63,179 nucleotides of DNA from Chitinophagales bacterium (GCA_017303855.1 JAFLBL010000023.1:1-63179), one strand, 5' to 3'. Numbered from the stretch's first letter, positions 25,564 to 34,813 are shown. Translations and numbers: made by a program. Notes: generated by a model from the sequence alone, not told the origin.

Positions 25564-28500
25564 TTATGGTAATTTCCTGTCGGGCAGGTATTTATCCAGC
25601 AAGGATTGGAATTCTTTATAGTCTTTGAGGCCTTCAAGGTCGGGGTCGGTGAGCAGGTTTTCCTTGTTTTTAAACCCTCTTTCCATGGCCTGCCGCAGGT
25701 ACAAAATGGCCTGTTCAGGCTGTTTTACCAATGCATACGTACAGGCCAGCTGATAATACGCATCTCCCCGGCCGGGTTCCAGCTTTATTGCTTTTGTAAT
25801 ACACACGATGGCCGAATCGTATTTATTCAGTACATGATTGACAAGGCCTAGATTATATAAAGCAGAGAAACTTTCAGGCAATAATACGGTGGCCTGTTGC
25901 AGGAAGCTCAGCGCCGTTTTATAATCTTCCAGCAACATGCTGGAGGTGCCTGCATTAAGATAAGCCGCTGCCATTCCGGCATCTGCCTGTATAGCTTTCC
26001 GGTAATAGACAACAGCGGAATCATGCTGGTTCATTTCGGCCAGGAAATTGCCGGTGAGATAAAAAGACCGGGCCTGTCCGGCCTCACCCCGCATAAGTAA
26101 TTGCTGCCGGAAATAGTACAATGCCGAATCCATATTTTTCTGCTGCCGGAAAATCTCCGCCAACCGTTGCACCAGGGCGGCATTGTCCCCTTCCAATGCT
26201 ATAGCCCGGCGTATATACAACCGGGCAGAATCATATTGCTTCATACCCTGCCATACCAGTGACATACTGCTGTACAGAGAAGTATTGGCCGGATCCAGGG
26301 TTATAGCCCGCCGTACATACCAACGGGCGGAATCATACCGCTTCTGTTCATAAAATACCCGGCCCATATCATGAAAATAGGCAGCGCTGCCGGCTTCGAA
26401 CAAAGAGGACTCCCGCAGAAAACGGGTAACCGAATCGAGCTGTCCTGCTTCACGGAAAATCCGGATGAGATTATTAAAAGCAGGCTTATAATCCGGCCTT
26501 ACCTGCAACGAACGTCTGAAATATAGCTTCGCTGAATCATACCTTTTCTCTTCTCCGTAAATTACCCCCAGCTGATTCAGCAACCCGGGATTCCGGGGCT
26601 CCAGGTAAATTGCCTGCTGAAAATAAGCGTAGGAAGAATCGGTTTGACCAAGGGCTTTATAAACAAGTCCCGTATTTAACAAGGCAAACGCGGAATAAGG
26701 ATTGGCCTGTAAGGCCTGCCGGTAAAACAACCTGGCGGAATCATATTGCTTCAGGGCCACACTTGACAAGCCCAGGTTATTATACGCTTCTTCGTACCCC
26801 GGATCAAGCTGCGCCGCCATACGGTAATACACTTTGGCGGAATCCCAGGCCCTGAGGTCACGGTAAAAATTACCAATATAAATATTGACAAAGGATTTGT
26901 CGGGGTACTGGGCAAATGCCTGCTGATAATAAATACGCGCCGAGTCATATTCCTGCGTGGCAAAAAAACATTTTCCCAACCCGTTATACGCATTGATAAA
27001 ACCCGGATTTGCGGCTATGCTTTTTTTAAAATAACCGATTGCCTCCGGGTACTTCCGCTTATTGTAATAAATCCAGCCCGTATTATTGACAGCATATACA
27101 TTTCCCGGTTCAATAAGCAGGGCTTGCTGATAACAGGCCAGTGCGGAATCATTTTTAGACAAAGAATAAAAATAGTGCCCCAGGTCCACCCAGGCATCCG
27201 CATTTCCCGGATCCACTTCCAGCGAACGGCGGTAATACCGTATAGCGGAATCAGGCTTATTCAATGTACGGTAAGAAAAGGCCAGTGTAACATAGGGATA
27301 ACGCCAGCCCGGCGCTTCGGCCACGGCTTTACGGGCATAATAAATAGCACTGTCATACCGGTAATTATCCAGGTGAAGTGCTGATAATGTATTGAGGATA
27401 TAAGCGGCTTTATTATCCCTGGCATAGGCGGTATAGGCAAACCCGAAAGCCTGTTTTATATCCACTGCTTTTTTGGCTTTCCCAAAATAGCCCCTTGCCT
27501 TGAAGAAATACAATTGCCCCATCAATGTTTCGGCAAAGTCGGGATCATCGGTTCGTACAATTGCAATTGCTTTTTCCAGCATCCTTCCTACTTCCACATA
27601 TTCCTGCCGGGCTACTTTCTCCATCCGGTCAATACCGGCCTCTTCATCATCCTTCCGTTCTTCATCATCCAGTTGCGCCCGGAGCTTTTGTATAGCAGCT
27701 GCATCCCGGCAATCGAGATAAAGATTGATCTTGGCCTGTGCAAAATTAATAAAGCCGACGGCCAGGTTTGTACGGGCATCGGCGGTATACTTATTGTCCG
27801 GAAATTTTGCTTCAAGCTGCGAATAATATTCTTCAGCGGATTCTTTTCCCGTCAGCCTGTTTTTTCGCAGCGCTTCATAAAACCGTTGATAGGTTACAGA
27901 AAGCAATGTATCCACGGGTACGAAATACCGTTTATCCCGGAGCATTCCGTGAAACGCGTTCCCCGGCCCTTTTTTCCGCGCCTCCATCCATTTTTTCAGA
28001 TAATCGATATCCACAGTACTGATCACTTTTGTACTGTTTTCCGCACAGCAGAAATAGGGATCCTGTTTACGCCTGAATCGCTGTTGCGCTATACCGGGAA
28101 CATTCCTGTCAACATATTGCTGAATTTCAGACAAAGTCACTTTCTGATCATTGGTACCTTCCGTATCGGCTAACCCGTTGAGTCCATCCACAAGGTAATA
28201 GGTAAATAAACCATGCCCGGTACCGATGGATGCATCTTCCAGCGATTCCTGTCCGGCTCCGGTAGCAAGCATAATAATTTCCCCGGCCCTTTTCTCAGAA
28301 ATGGCGGCATTGAGAAAATTCTGGCCCTCCGTGCCACCAGGTAATTCATTGGAACGGCAGGCATCCATGATAAAAAAAACTTCCACTCCTTTAGCCGTTT
28401 CCGCCGCTATTTTCTTTTTAAGATTAAATAACTGTATCGTGCCGCCTGCCAGGTAATTGTTTTTATCACCCGCGGGATTGCAATCATACGTGAGGTAAAA

Positions 28501-28890
28501 AAACTGGTCTTCGTCAATGGCATCCCCGTGCCCGGCGAGATATATAAACAACCGGTCTCCCTGCTGCAGCTTCTTGGCTTTCAGCCATTGGAATCCCTTG
28601 CCCCAGAATACCGCACTTACTGCCTGTTCATTCAGTACCATGAAAATCTGCTCGTCCTTCAACCGCCCACCCGCCGGTGATTTCAGGTAATCACGGAACA
28701 TCTCCGCGTCTTTATCGGCATAACTGAGCGGACGTACATATTTGTATTTTGAAATACCGATGATCATGGCAAAGGTCTGCGGCCCCTGGATGCTGGTATC
28801 ACGGGCTACGGGCGGCGCCTGTGCCTGCACGGGAAAACGACCCGCCGTAAACAGCAGAAGAATAATGAAGAGGTGAAAAGAAATTCGCAT
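25564..28890 (-). CDS. Exported caspase-like (C14) protease with a long TPR domain
   Basis: A 1108-residue protein. I start at the ATG at 28890 because a clear signal peptide follows (hydrophobic stretch ending VQAQA); an upstream in-frame start at 29013 would put 41 unsuitable residues before it. Residues 36-290 form a caspase-like fold with the catalytic pair H121 (YLAGHGD) and C178 (FIMDACRS). Residues about 390-530 are linker helices. From about 550 to the end are some 17 TPR units, most with the helix A word DSA. The signal peptide places protease and TPRs in the periplasm or on the surface. It is divergent from CHASE2 and FecR-like genes, suggesting a common sensing system. Confidence 0.88.
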   Translation of the reverse strand: MRISFHLFIILLLFTAGRFPVQAQAPPVARDTSIQGPQTFAMIIGISKYKYVRPLSYADKDAEMFRDYLKSPAGGRLKDEQIFMVLNEQAVSAVFWGKGFQWLKAKKLQQGDRLFIYLAGHGDAIDEDQFFYLTYDCNPAGDKNNYLAGGTIQLFNLKKKIAAETAKGVEVFFIMDACRSNELPGGTEGQNFLNAAISEKRAGEIIMLATGAGQESLEDASIGTGHGLFTYYLVDGLNGLADTEGTNDQKVTLSEIQQYVDRNVPGIAQQRFRRKQDPYFCCAENSTKVISTVDIDYLKKWMEARKKGPGNAFHGMLRDKRYFVPVDTLLSVTYQRFYEALRKNRLTGKESAEEYYSQLEAKFPDNKYTADARTNLAVGFINFAQAKINLYLDCRDAAAIQKLRAQLDDEERKDDEEAGIDRMEKVARQEYVEVGRMLEKAIAIVRTDDPDFAETLMGQLYFFKARGYFGKAKKAVDIKQAFGFAYTAYARDNKAAYILNTLSALHLDNYRYDSAIYYARKAVAEAPGWRYPYVTLAFSYRTLNKPDSAIRYYRRSLEVDPGNADAWVDLGHYFYSLSKNDSALACYQQALLIEPGNVYAVNNTGWIYYNKRKYPEAIGYFKKSIAANPGFINAYNGLGKCFFATQEYDSARIYYQQAFAQYPDKSFVNIYIGNFYRDLRAWDSAKVYYRMAAQLDPGYEEAYNNLGLSSVALKQYDSARLFYRQALQANPYSAFALLNTGLVYKALGQTDSSYAYFQQAIYLEPRNPGLLNQLGVIYGEEKRYDSAKLYFRRSLQVRPDYKPAFNNLIRIFREAGQLDSVTRFLRESSLFEAGSAAYFHDMGRVFYEQKRYDSARWYVRRAITLDPANTSLYSSMSLVWQGMKQYDSARLYIRRAIALEGDNAALVQRLAEIFRQQKNMDSALYYFRQQLLMRGEAGQARSFYLTGNFLAEMNQHDSAVVYYRKAIQADAGMAAAYLNAGTSSMLLEDYKTALSFLQQATVLLPESFSALYNLGLVNHVLNKYDSAIVCITKAIKLEPGRGDAYYQLACTYALVKQPEQAILYLRQAMERGFKNKENLLTDPDLEGLKDYKEFQSLLDKYLPDRKLP

Positions 28891-28946
28891 AAATTCGGTC
28901 TTCCAAATTACGGATTTGAAGCGTACGAAATACGTGCCGCGGCTAA

Positions 28947-28964
28947 ATACCCTGAAAAGGGTAT
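28947..28964. promoter_or_regulatory. Perfect inverted repeat with GAAA loop between divergent caspase and CHASE2 genes
   Basis: ATACCCT-GAAA-AGGGTAT: 7 bp arms around GAAA. The right arm overlaps TATATTTA (28962-28969), one mismatch from the TAnnTTTG -7 box reading toward the CHASE2 gene. It may be an operator, or an RNA hairpin with a GNRA-type tetraloop in the caspase leader. Confidence 0.5.
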
Positions 28965-29062
28965 ATTTAAAAATTCCTCCCTGTGAAACCCAACACGGAC
29001 ATTGACCGTGCAACCAGGATTACAGAAACCGCATCTGACAATTAAACCAGGACCAACGATAC

Positions 29063-30310
29063 ATGAAGAAACCGCTGCATAAGCATATCGGGCATCATGC
29101 CCGAAGGGTAAAGAATCATATCACCAAGTACTTGTATGAGCGGGATACTATATTCTCGACAATATGGGTGTTTGTCTTTATCGTTGTCCTGGGCTCTATC
29201 CAGATCAACTTCTATTTTCTCAATCCACTGAAACTGGCCCTGAAGGATTTTGACTTTCACGATATGGCCCATGCCAACCTTGAATTCCGGAAAGACGCAA
29301 TCAATCATCAGATCACCATTGTAAATATTGGTCCGGCCGACCGGGAACAGCTTGCCTGGATCATTGAAAAAACCGCAGAACAGCAACCAAAAGTCATGGG
29401 ACTGGATGTGGAGTTTGCCGGACCGCGTGACCCGTACCAGGACTCTTTATTAACAGCCGTGGTTTCCCGGCATCCCAACCTGGTTCTGGCCAGCCGGTTG
29501 GAATGGGACGATCAACAAGACCCATATAAAGAAAATTTCTTTAGTGGAAAAGGTACCGGTGAAGGCTATGCCAATATGCTGGTGGATAGTATTGCCACGA
29601 TCCGTCTCTGGGCTCCTTTCTTTGAAAATGAAAAAGACCCCAAGGGTCAACCCTATAAAAGTTTTGCGGCTGCGATCCTGGAAAAATATGATACAGTAGC
29701 TTATCAGCGGCTGGTGAATCGGGATAAGAAGGTGGAGACCATCAACTATACCCGCCGGGAAGAATGGTACCACCGGATAGAAGCCTCGTCCCTGTTAGAT
29801 GGTACAATGGAACCCGGTTACCTGAAAGACAAGATCGTTTTGCTTGGATACAGCAGCACTAATCCAAACGATATTGAAGACAAGAAGTTCACCCCGATGA
29901 ACGAGAAGTTTTATGGAAAGACCAATCCGGATATGTTTGGCGTGGCAGTGCATGCCAATATGCTGTCCATGGCGATTGAAAATAATTATATCCGGAAAAT
30001 GCCGGCCTGGTTCAGCTGGATACTTGCCATCATAATCGGCTGGATACACATGGCCATCTTTATCAAGTATTACCTGGATCATCATATTTGGTTTCACCTG
30101 GTGGCTAAAATAGCTCAGCTGTTATCCGCAATCCTGTTCCTGTACCTTGATCTATGGTTCTATGAAACCTACCGGATCAAGCTGGATATGAAACTCACGT
30201 TGATTGTTATCGTGATGGCCGTGGACGTGATTTATTTTTACGAAGCCTGGGCCAGCTGGATGCACCGTAAATTCAAATACCGGACCGTGTTTGGTCACCA
30301 TGGACATTAA
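29063..30310 (+). CDS. CHASE2 domain membrane sensor without an output domain
   Basis: A 415-residue membrane protein. A basic cytoplasmic N-terminus (residues 1-30) leads into one transmembrane helix (about 31-54), then a large extracellular CHASE2 domain (about 58-305; VNIGPADREQLAWII, VMGLDVEFAGPRD and KIVLLGYSS fit the family), then three closely spaced helices at about 312-400 and a short tail. CHASE2 proteins are usually sensors joined to kinases, cyclases or phosphatases; none is present here. The FecR-like gene follows after 29 bp. Signalling must therefore pass through a partner, possibly the divergent caspase-TPR protein. Confidence 0.85.
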   Translation: MKKPLHKHIGHHARRVKNHITKYLYERDTIFSTIWVFVFIVVLGSIQINFYFLNPLKLALKDFDFHDMAHANLEFRKDAINHQITIVNIGPADREQLAWIIEKTAEQQPKVMGLDVEFAGPRDPYQDSLLTAVVSRHPNLVLASRLEWDDQQDPYKENFFSGKGTGEGYANMLVDSIATIRLWAPFFENEKDPKGQPYKSFAAAILEKYDTVAYQRLVNRDKKVETINYTRREEWYHRIEASSLLDGTMEPGYLKDKIVLLGYSSTNPNDIEDKKFTPMNEKFYGKTNPDMFGVAVHANMLSMAIENNYIRKMPAWFSWILAIIIGWIHMAIFIKYYLDHHIWFHLVAKIAQLLSAILFLYLDLWFYETYRIKLDMKLTLIVIVMAVDVIYFYEAWASWMHRKFKYRTVFGHHGH

Positions 30311-30339
30311 TAATATTAACTACCATTAACATTTACAAT

Positions 30340-31242
30340 ATGAAAAAAATAAGCTTCCTGATCCTTCTCTGCAGTCTTGGCACATTCAGCCTGGCACAGA
30401 ACAATTTCCTGATCTATAGTTTCAAAGGCAATGTATCCGTTCTGGATAATTCCGTTGAAACAAAGGCCAAAGTGGGCAAGACGATGAGCAACAATGCGAC
30501 ACTTAAAATAGCTGCTGGCGGCGTTGCCACCCTGATCTGTAATGAAGAAGCAATGTTTACCATCAGTAAACCTGGCAATTATTCCTTGAATAAAATGGGT
30601 GATTCCTGTAAAGTGAATCACAGCTCATTTACCGCCAATTATATCAAATACGTGTGGAACCAGATGACCAAATCAAACGGTTCGCCCGGCAGCAACCGTA
30701 AAGCTTTTATGAATACGGTAGGCGCGGTCAGCCGCGGCATCAACAATATCTGGATTGATCCCCGGCTTGATACAGTGAATTATTCCGGCATCCCGGGCGT
30801 CTTCCCGCTATCCTGGAAATCCTATGCCGAAGCGAAGGAATTCACCTTTATGCTTTTTACAGGCACTAATGATGCCACACCCGTTTATACTACTACGGTT
30901 ACCAAACTGAAAATACCGTTATCTTCTATTGTATCGAAACTGACCGCCGGACATACTTACCACTGGGTTTCCGCCATCAAGGGGGAGGAAAATGAAGAAC
31001 GGAAAGTGCTGAACGTAGTCAGTAAAGAGACTTTTGACGCGTTACTGACCACCATCAAAAATCAGGGGGCACAGTTTGAAGCGCCCGCCGAAGAAGCATA
31101 CCGTATCGGATTTATGCTGGAAGACGCCCATTATCTGGCCGAAGCATTTGAGTACTACACCAAAGCCGCTACCCTGGACCCGACAAATGTGTTGTACCGG
31201 TCTACCTTGATGTCGTTTAAGAAGGATTATGAGATCAAGTAG
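30340..31242 (+). CDS. Exported FecR-like protein with C-terminal TPR-like helix pair
   Basis: A 300-residue protein with signal peptide (ends TFSLAQ). Residues about 25-90 resemble a FecR domain: KGNVSVLDN, then a GKTMSNNATLKIAAGG turn and a strand-rich segment ending KPGNYSL. The middle (about 150-235) resembles a beta-sandwich with the words YSGIPGVFPLSW and HTYHWVSAIKG. The last 50 residues look like a TPR unit (LAEAFEYYTKAATLDPTN). It is cotranscribed with CHASE2. The FecR assignment is by pattern only and moderate. Confidence 0.7.
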   Translation: MKKISFLILLCSLGTFSLAQNNFLIYSFKGNVSVLDNSVETKAKVGKTMSNNATLKIAAGGVATLICNEEAMFTISKPGNYSLNKMGDSCKVNHSSFTANYIKYVWNQMTKSNGSPGSNRKAFMNTVGAVSRGINNIWIDPRLDTVNYSGIPGVFPLSWKSYAEAKEFTFMLFTGTNDATPVYTTTVTKLKIPLSSIVSKLTAGHTYHWVSAIKGEENEERKVLNVVSKETFDALLTTIKNQGAQFEAPAEEAYRIGFMLEDAHYLAEAFEYYTKAATLDPTNVLYRSTLMSFKKDYEIK

Positions 31243-31364
31243 TCGGGAGTAAGGAGTCTGTAGTCGGTAGTCAACAGCCACTACGAAGGAGTTTGTATCT
31301 CATATACTGTTCTATTACTCCTTTTACGGTATGCCTTTCGTACTTCTAACTTCGTACTTTATCC
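31240..31364. repeat. Intergenic two-armed repeat, family B (GTAGTC arm / CGTACTT arm)
   Basis: The left arm (31240-31276) repeats GTAGTCGG/GTAGTC words and begins inside the FecR-like gene stop codon. The right arm (31336-31364) carries TTCGTACTT words. The gap before the M16 peptidase gene is made up almost wholly of this element. Confidence 0.65.
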
Positions 31365-31398
31365 GGCATTCCGTAGCTTTAGTGCCTAATTTTACAAT

Positions 31399-32712
31399 AT
31401 GAAAAAAATATTGCTTCCGGCACTGTTGCTGCTTGGATTATGCATACAGGCACAAATGAAGTCGGATGATGTGAAAACCTTCACCCTGAAAAACGGGATG
31501 AAGTTCCTGGTGGTGGAAGACTTTTCCATTCCCAATGCCAATATGTACCTGTTCTACAAAGTAGGTAGCCGCAATGAATACCAGGGCATCACCGGGCTTT
31601 CCCACTTCTTTGAACACATGATGTTCAACGGGGCTAAAAAGTATGGCCCCAAGCTGTTTGACCAGACCATGGAATTCAATGGCGGTGCCAATAATGCCTA
31701 CACCACGGAAAATGTAACCGTCTATACCAACTGGTTTCCGGCTTCCGCCACGGAAGTGATTTTCGACCTTGAAGGCGACCGGATTTCCAGCCTGAGTATT
31801 GATCCTAAAATGGTGGAAAGTGAACGCGGTGTGGTACTGAGTGAACGTAGTACCGGTCTGGAAAATTCGCCCTGGGAACAATTGTCACAAACACTGCAGG
31901 GAACGGCCTTCCTGGAACATCCCTACCACTGGCCGGTAATCGGCTATGAGGATGATATGAAAAACTGGAAACAGGCGGACCTGGAGCGATATTTCAAAAC
32001 TTACTATGCCCCCAACAATTGTGTAGTGGTGGTATCCGGCGGTATTAAGTATGACGACGTAAAACGCCTGGCGGAAAAATACCTGGAACCGATTCCTGCT
32101 CAACCCGCTCCTCCCAAAATCAATATTGTAGAGCCACCACAGACCGGTGAACGCCGTGTCATGGTACAAAAGGAAGTGGCAACCCCTTACCTCATGATTG
32201 CCTACCATGTTCCGGAGGCAAGACATGAAGACTATTATGCATTGAATATCCTCAATTCCATCCTGACCGGAGGAAAATCCTCCCGGCTGTATACCTCTCT
32301 TGTAGATAAAAAGCAACTGGCCAATTCCATCTTTTCCGGATACAGCGAAAGCTTTGACCCTACCCTTTTCCAGTTTTATGCGGTAACGGCCAAGGGCATA
32401 CACGAAAACGACCTCGAAAAAGCCATCTATACGGAGCTTGAAAAAATAAAACAGGAAGGCATAACCGAAGCAGAATTGCAGAAAATCAAGAACCAGAAAC
32501 TGATGGAATTTTACGACCAGGTGGAAACCATCAACGGAAAATCGAACAATATCGGCACCTATGAAGTGTTTTTTGGCGACTACCGTAAAATGTTCGACGC
32601 ACCCGCTCTGTATAACAAAGTAACCGTGGCGGATGTACAACGGGTCGCTACCAAATATTTCACCAGGCAAAACAGAACGGTGGGAGTGTTAAAATCAAAT
32701 ACGGAGGATTAA
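31399..32712 (+). CDS. M16 family zinc peptidase, catalytic subunit
   Basis: A 437-residue exported pitrilysin-type peptidase with signal peptide (ends LCIQAQ). The inverted zinc motif is H69-F-F-E72-H73, and the third ligand E149 lies 76 residues later in VVLSER, the expected distance. The next gene, 2 bp downstream, encodes a related protein without zinc ligands. Together they should form the two-chain chamber of the bacterial M16B type. They probably degrade peptides in the periplasm. Confidence 0.93.
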   Translation: MKKILLPALLLLGLCIQAQMKSDDVKTFTLKNGMKFLVVEDFSIPNANMYLFYKVGSRNEYQGITGLSHFFEHMMFNGAKKYGPKLFDQTMEFNGGANNAYTTENVTVYTNWFPASATEVIFDLEGDRISSLSIDPKMVESERGVVLSERSTGLENSPWEQLSQTLQGTAFLEHPYHWPVIGYEDDMKNWKQADLERYFKTYYAPNNCVVVVSGGIKYDDVKRLAEKYLEPIPAQPAPPKINIVEPPQTGERRVMVQKEVATPYLMIAYHVPEARHEDYYALNILNSILTGGKSSRLYTSLVDKKQLANSIFSGYSESFDPTLFQFYAVTAKGIHENDLEKAIYTELEKIKQEGITEAELQKIKNQKLMEFYDQVETINGKSNNIGTYEVFFGDYRKMFDAPALYNKVTVADVQRVATKYFTRQNRTVGVLKSNTED

Positions 32713-32714
32713 TT

Positions 32715-34109
32715 ATGAAAAAGCTGAAATTACTGATAGCCGGACTTTTATTAACAATGGCCATTCCGGCAGCCGCACAAGGATATAAACTGCCCGCCTA
32801 TGAAAAGTTCAGATTGCCCAACGGACTGATGGTATACCTGATGGAACAGCACGAAGTGCCTGTCATCAGTGTGTCGGCCATTTTCCCGGCCGGCGCCATC
32901 TACGACGGGGAAAAAGCAGGTCTCGCCTCACTGACCGCCACGGCACTGAAGCATGGCACTAAAACATACAGCAAAGCGAAACTGGAAGAAGAACTGGACT
33001 TTCTTGGTGCATCAGTAAGTACTTATGCGTCCAAAGAATCTGCCGGGCTTTCGGCAAAATTCGCCGCTAAGGATAAAGACATGGTCTTACAGATTATAAA
33101 AGGCATCATCCTGGAACCGGTTTTCGATACCGCTGAATTTACCAAAGAAAAGAAACGGTTGCTGGTAACACTGGAGCAACAGAAAGAAAGCCCCCGGTCC
33201 GTTATTGGTGGCTATTTTGACAAACTGTTATTTGGCGACCATGTCTATGGCAATCTGCAGCAGGGAAAGACTGGGACTGTAACCCCGCTGACTACAGCTG
33301 ACCTGAAAGGGTTTTATAGTACCAATTACCGCCCGGATGGATCGGCTATCAGTGTGGCGGGTGATTTCTCCGCTAAGGAAATGAAAGCCACCCTTACCAC
33401 TTTATTTTCCGGCTGGAAAAAAGGACCAAAGACTACCGGTAACCAGGCAGGCGCACCGATCAGCAAACCCGCTGAAAGCAATGTGTTGCTCGTTAATAAA
33501 GACGATGCCAAAGAAACCACTTTTATTATCGGCGCACCGGGTATTGCCCGGAACAATCCGGATTATGTGGCTATTGATGTGGTGAATACTTTATTTGGCG
33601 GACGCTTTACATCCATGCTCAATGATGAGCTGCGGGTAAACAGCGGACTTACATATGGCGCGGGCAGCCGCTTCAATGCGTTGAAGAATGGCGGCAGCTT
33701 TATCATCAGTACGTTTACTGCCGGTAAAACCACGGAGCCGGCAATTGATAAAGCCCTTGAAGTATTGAACAAACTCCATAGCAATGGCATTGATGAGAAA
33801 GCCCTGACATCAGCGAAAAACTATGTAAAGGGGCAGTTTCCTCCGCGTTTTGAAACAGCCAGTCAGCTTTCCGGTCTGATGACCCAGATGTTCTGGTATA
33901 ATTTTGACGAATCCTTCATCAACAATTTTGAAAAGAATGTGGATGGACTGAATCTCGACAAGGCGAAAGAGATAATCAGCAAGTACTTTCCAAAAGACAA
34001 ACTGCAATTTGTGCTGGTAGGCAAGGCCGCAGACATTCAAAAAATAGCAGAGAAATATGGCAAGCTGAAAGTGGTGGAAATTAAGGAAGAAGGGAAGAAA
34101 GGGTTTTGA
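32715..34109 (+). CDS. M16 family peptidase, non-catalytic partner
   Basis: A 464-residue protein with signal peptide (ends AAAQG). At the place of the zinc motif it reads ASLTATALKHG, so HxxEH is absent. The substrate-binding Arg/Tyr pair of the non-catalytic subunit is present in LRVNSGLTYGAG. It is translated 2 bp after the catalytic subunit, which fits an obligate heterodimer. Repeat family A starts one base behind its stop codon. Confidence 0.92.
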   Translation: MKKLKLLIAGLLLTMAIPAAAQGYKLPAYEKFRLPNGLMVYLMEQHEVPVISVSAIFPAGAIYDGEKAGLASLTATALKHGTKTYSKAKLEEELDFLGASVSTYASKESAGLSAKFAAKDKDMVLQIIKGIILEPVFDTAEFTKEKKRLLVTLEQQKESPRSVIGGYFDKLLFGDHVYGNLQQGKTGTVTPLTTADLKGFYSTNYRPDGSAISVAGDFSAKEMKATLTTLFSGWKKGPKTTGNQAGAPISKPAESNVLLVNKDDAKETTFIIGAPGIARNNPDYVAIDVVNTLFGGRFTSMLNDELRVNSGLTYGAGSRFNALKNGGSFIISTFTAGKTTEPAIDKALEVLNKLHSNGIDEKALTSAKNYVKGQFPPRFETASQLSGLMTQMFWYNFDESFINNFEKNVDGLNLDKAKEIISKYFPKDKLQFVLVGKAADIQKIAEKYGKLKVVEIKEEGKKGF

Positions 34110-34300
34110 GATGAGCCGATGTGCCGATGAGCCGATGAGCCGATGTGCCGATGAGCCGATGTGCCGATGTTTCGTTCAGATTCAATATTGCCTGTTCAAT
34201 TTTACGTTTCGTTAAGTTGAAAGAGGAAACAACATATAATCAATTTAGTTAAATGCAGCATAACAGGTTAATTGGCACATTGGCATATCAGCTAATTGGA
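34110..34300. repeat. Intergenic two-armed repeat, family A, best example
   Basis: The left arm (34110-34169) is 7.5 units of the octamer GATGAGCC/GATGTGCC. The right arm (34263-34300) has AATTGGCACATTGGCATATCAG, reverse complement of family A words with A/T changes. The core of about 95 bp is AT-rich and unrelated to other cores. It fills the gap between the M16 pair and rlmH. Confidence 0.8.
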
Positions 34301-34308
34301 TAATTTTA
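34280..34308 (+). promoter_or_regulatory. Candidate rlmH promoter overlapping a repeat arm
   Basis: TTG (34280-34282), 18 bp, TAATTTTA (34301-34308; one mismatch to TAnnTTTG), start codon 4 bp later. The -33 part lies inside the right arm of the family A repeat. Confidence 0.35.
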
Positions 34309-34312
34309 AATC

Positions 34313-34786
34313 ATGAAAATCACCTTCCTCTCGCTCGGAAAAGCCCACGAACCGTATGTAAAATCAGGCGTTGAAGATTTTACCAACCGCATTTCCCGAT
34401 ATTATAAAGTGGAATGGAATATAATCCCGGTGCCGAAAAATGCGGCGACAATGAGTGAGCCGGAACAGAAGAAAAAAGAAGGCGAAATTATTCTTGACTG
34501 GCTTTCGAAAGACGATTACCTGGTGGCTTTAGAGGAACGGGGAAAGCAATTGAGTTCCGAAGGGCTGGCCGCTTTTATTCAGGCAAGGGCTAATGAAAGT
34601 GTAAAGCACCTGGTCTTCCTGATTGGCGGAGCATTCGGACTGGATGATGCAGTTTTAAAAAGAGCCCAGCTGAAATGGAGTTTATCGGAACTGGTTTTCC
34701 CGCACCAACTGGTCCGGCTGATATTGGCCGAGCAGGTATACCGCGCCTGTACGATACTGAAAAATGAAAAGTATCACCATAAATAA
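34313..34786 (+). CDS. rlmH: 23S rRNA (pseudouridine-1915-N3)-methyltransferase RlmH
   Basis: A 157-residue SPOUT methyltransferase that methylates pseudouridine 1915 in helix 69 of 23S rRNA. The full family pattern is present: MKITFLSLGK start, LVALEERGKQLSSEGLA, the knot region FLIGGAFGLDDAV, and the C-terminal SLSELVFPHQLVRLILAEQ and YHHK ending. Length is exactly that of the family. It is followed 27 bp later by the rhomboid gene. Confidence 0.97.
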   Translation: MKITFLSLGKAHEPYVKSGVEDFTNRISRYYKVEWNIIPVPKNAATMSEPEQKKKEGEIILDWLSKDDYLVALEERGKQLSSEGLAAFIQARANESVKHLVFLIGGAFGLDDAVLKRAQLKWSLSELVFPHQLVRLILAEQVYRACTILKNEKYHHK

Positions 34787-34813
34787 ACTAATTTCAGGCA
34801 AGAATAAACGATT

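Noticed and set aside
27514..28173. A 219-codon plus-strand frame inside the caspase-TPR gene
   Set aside because: Antisense shadow of a strongly supported coding gene; no start context, no domain, composition follows the opposite frame.
31885..32670. A 261-codon minus-strand frame inside the M16 catalytic subunit gene
   Set aside because: Antisense shadow; no recognisable family and no promoter.
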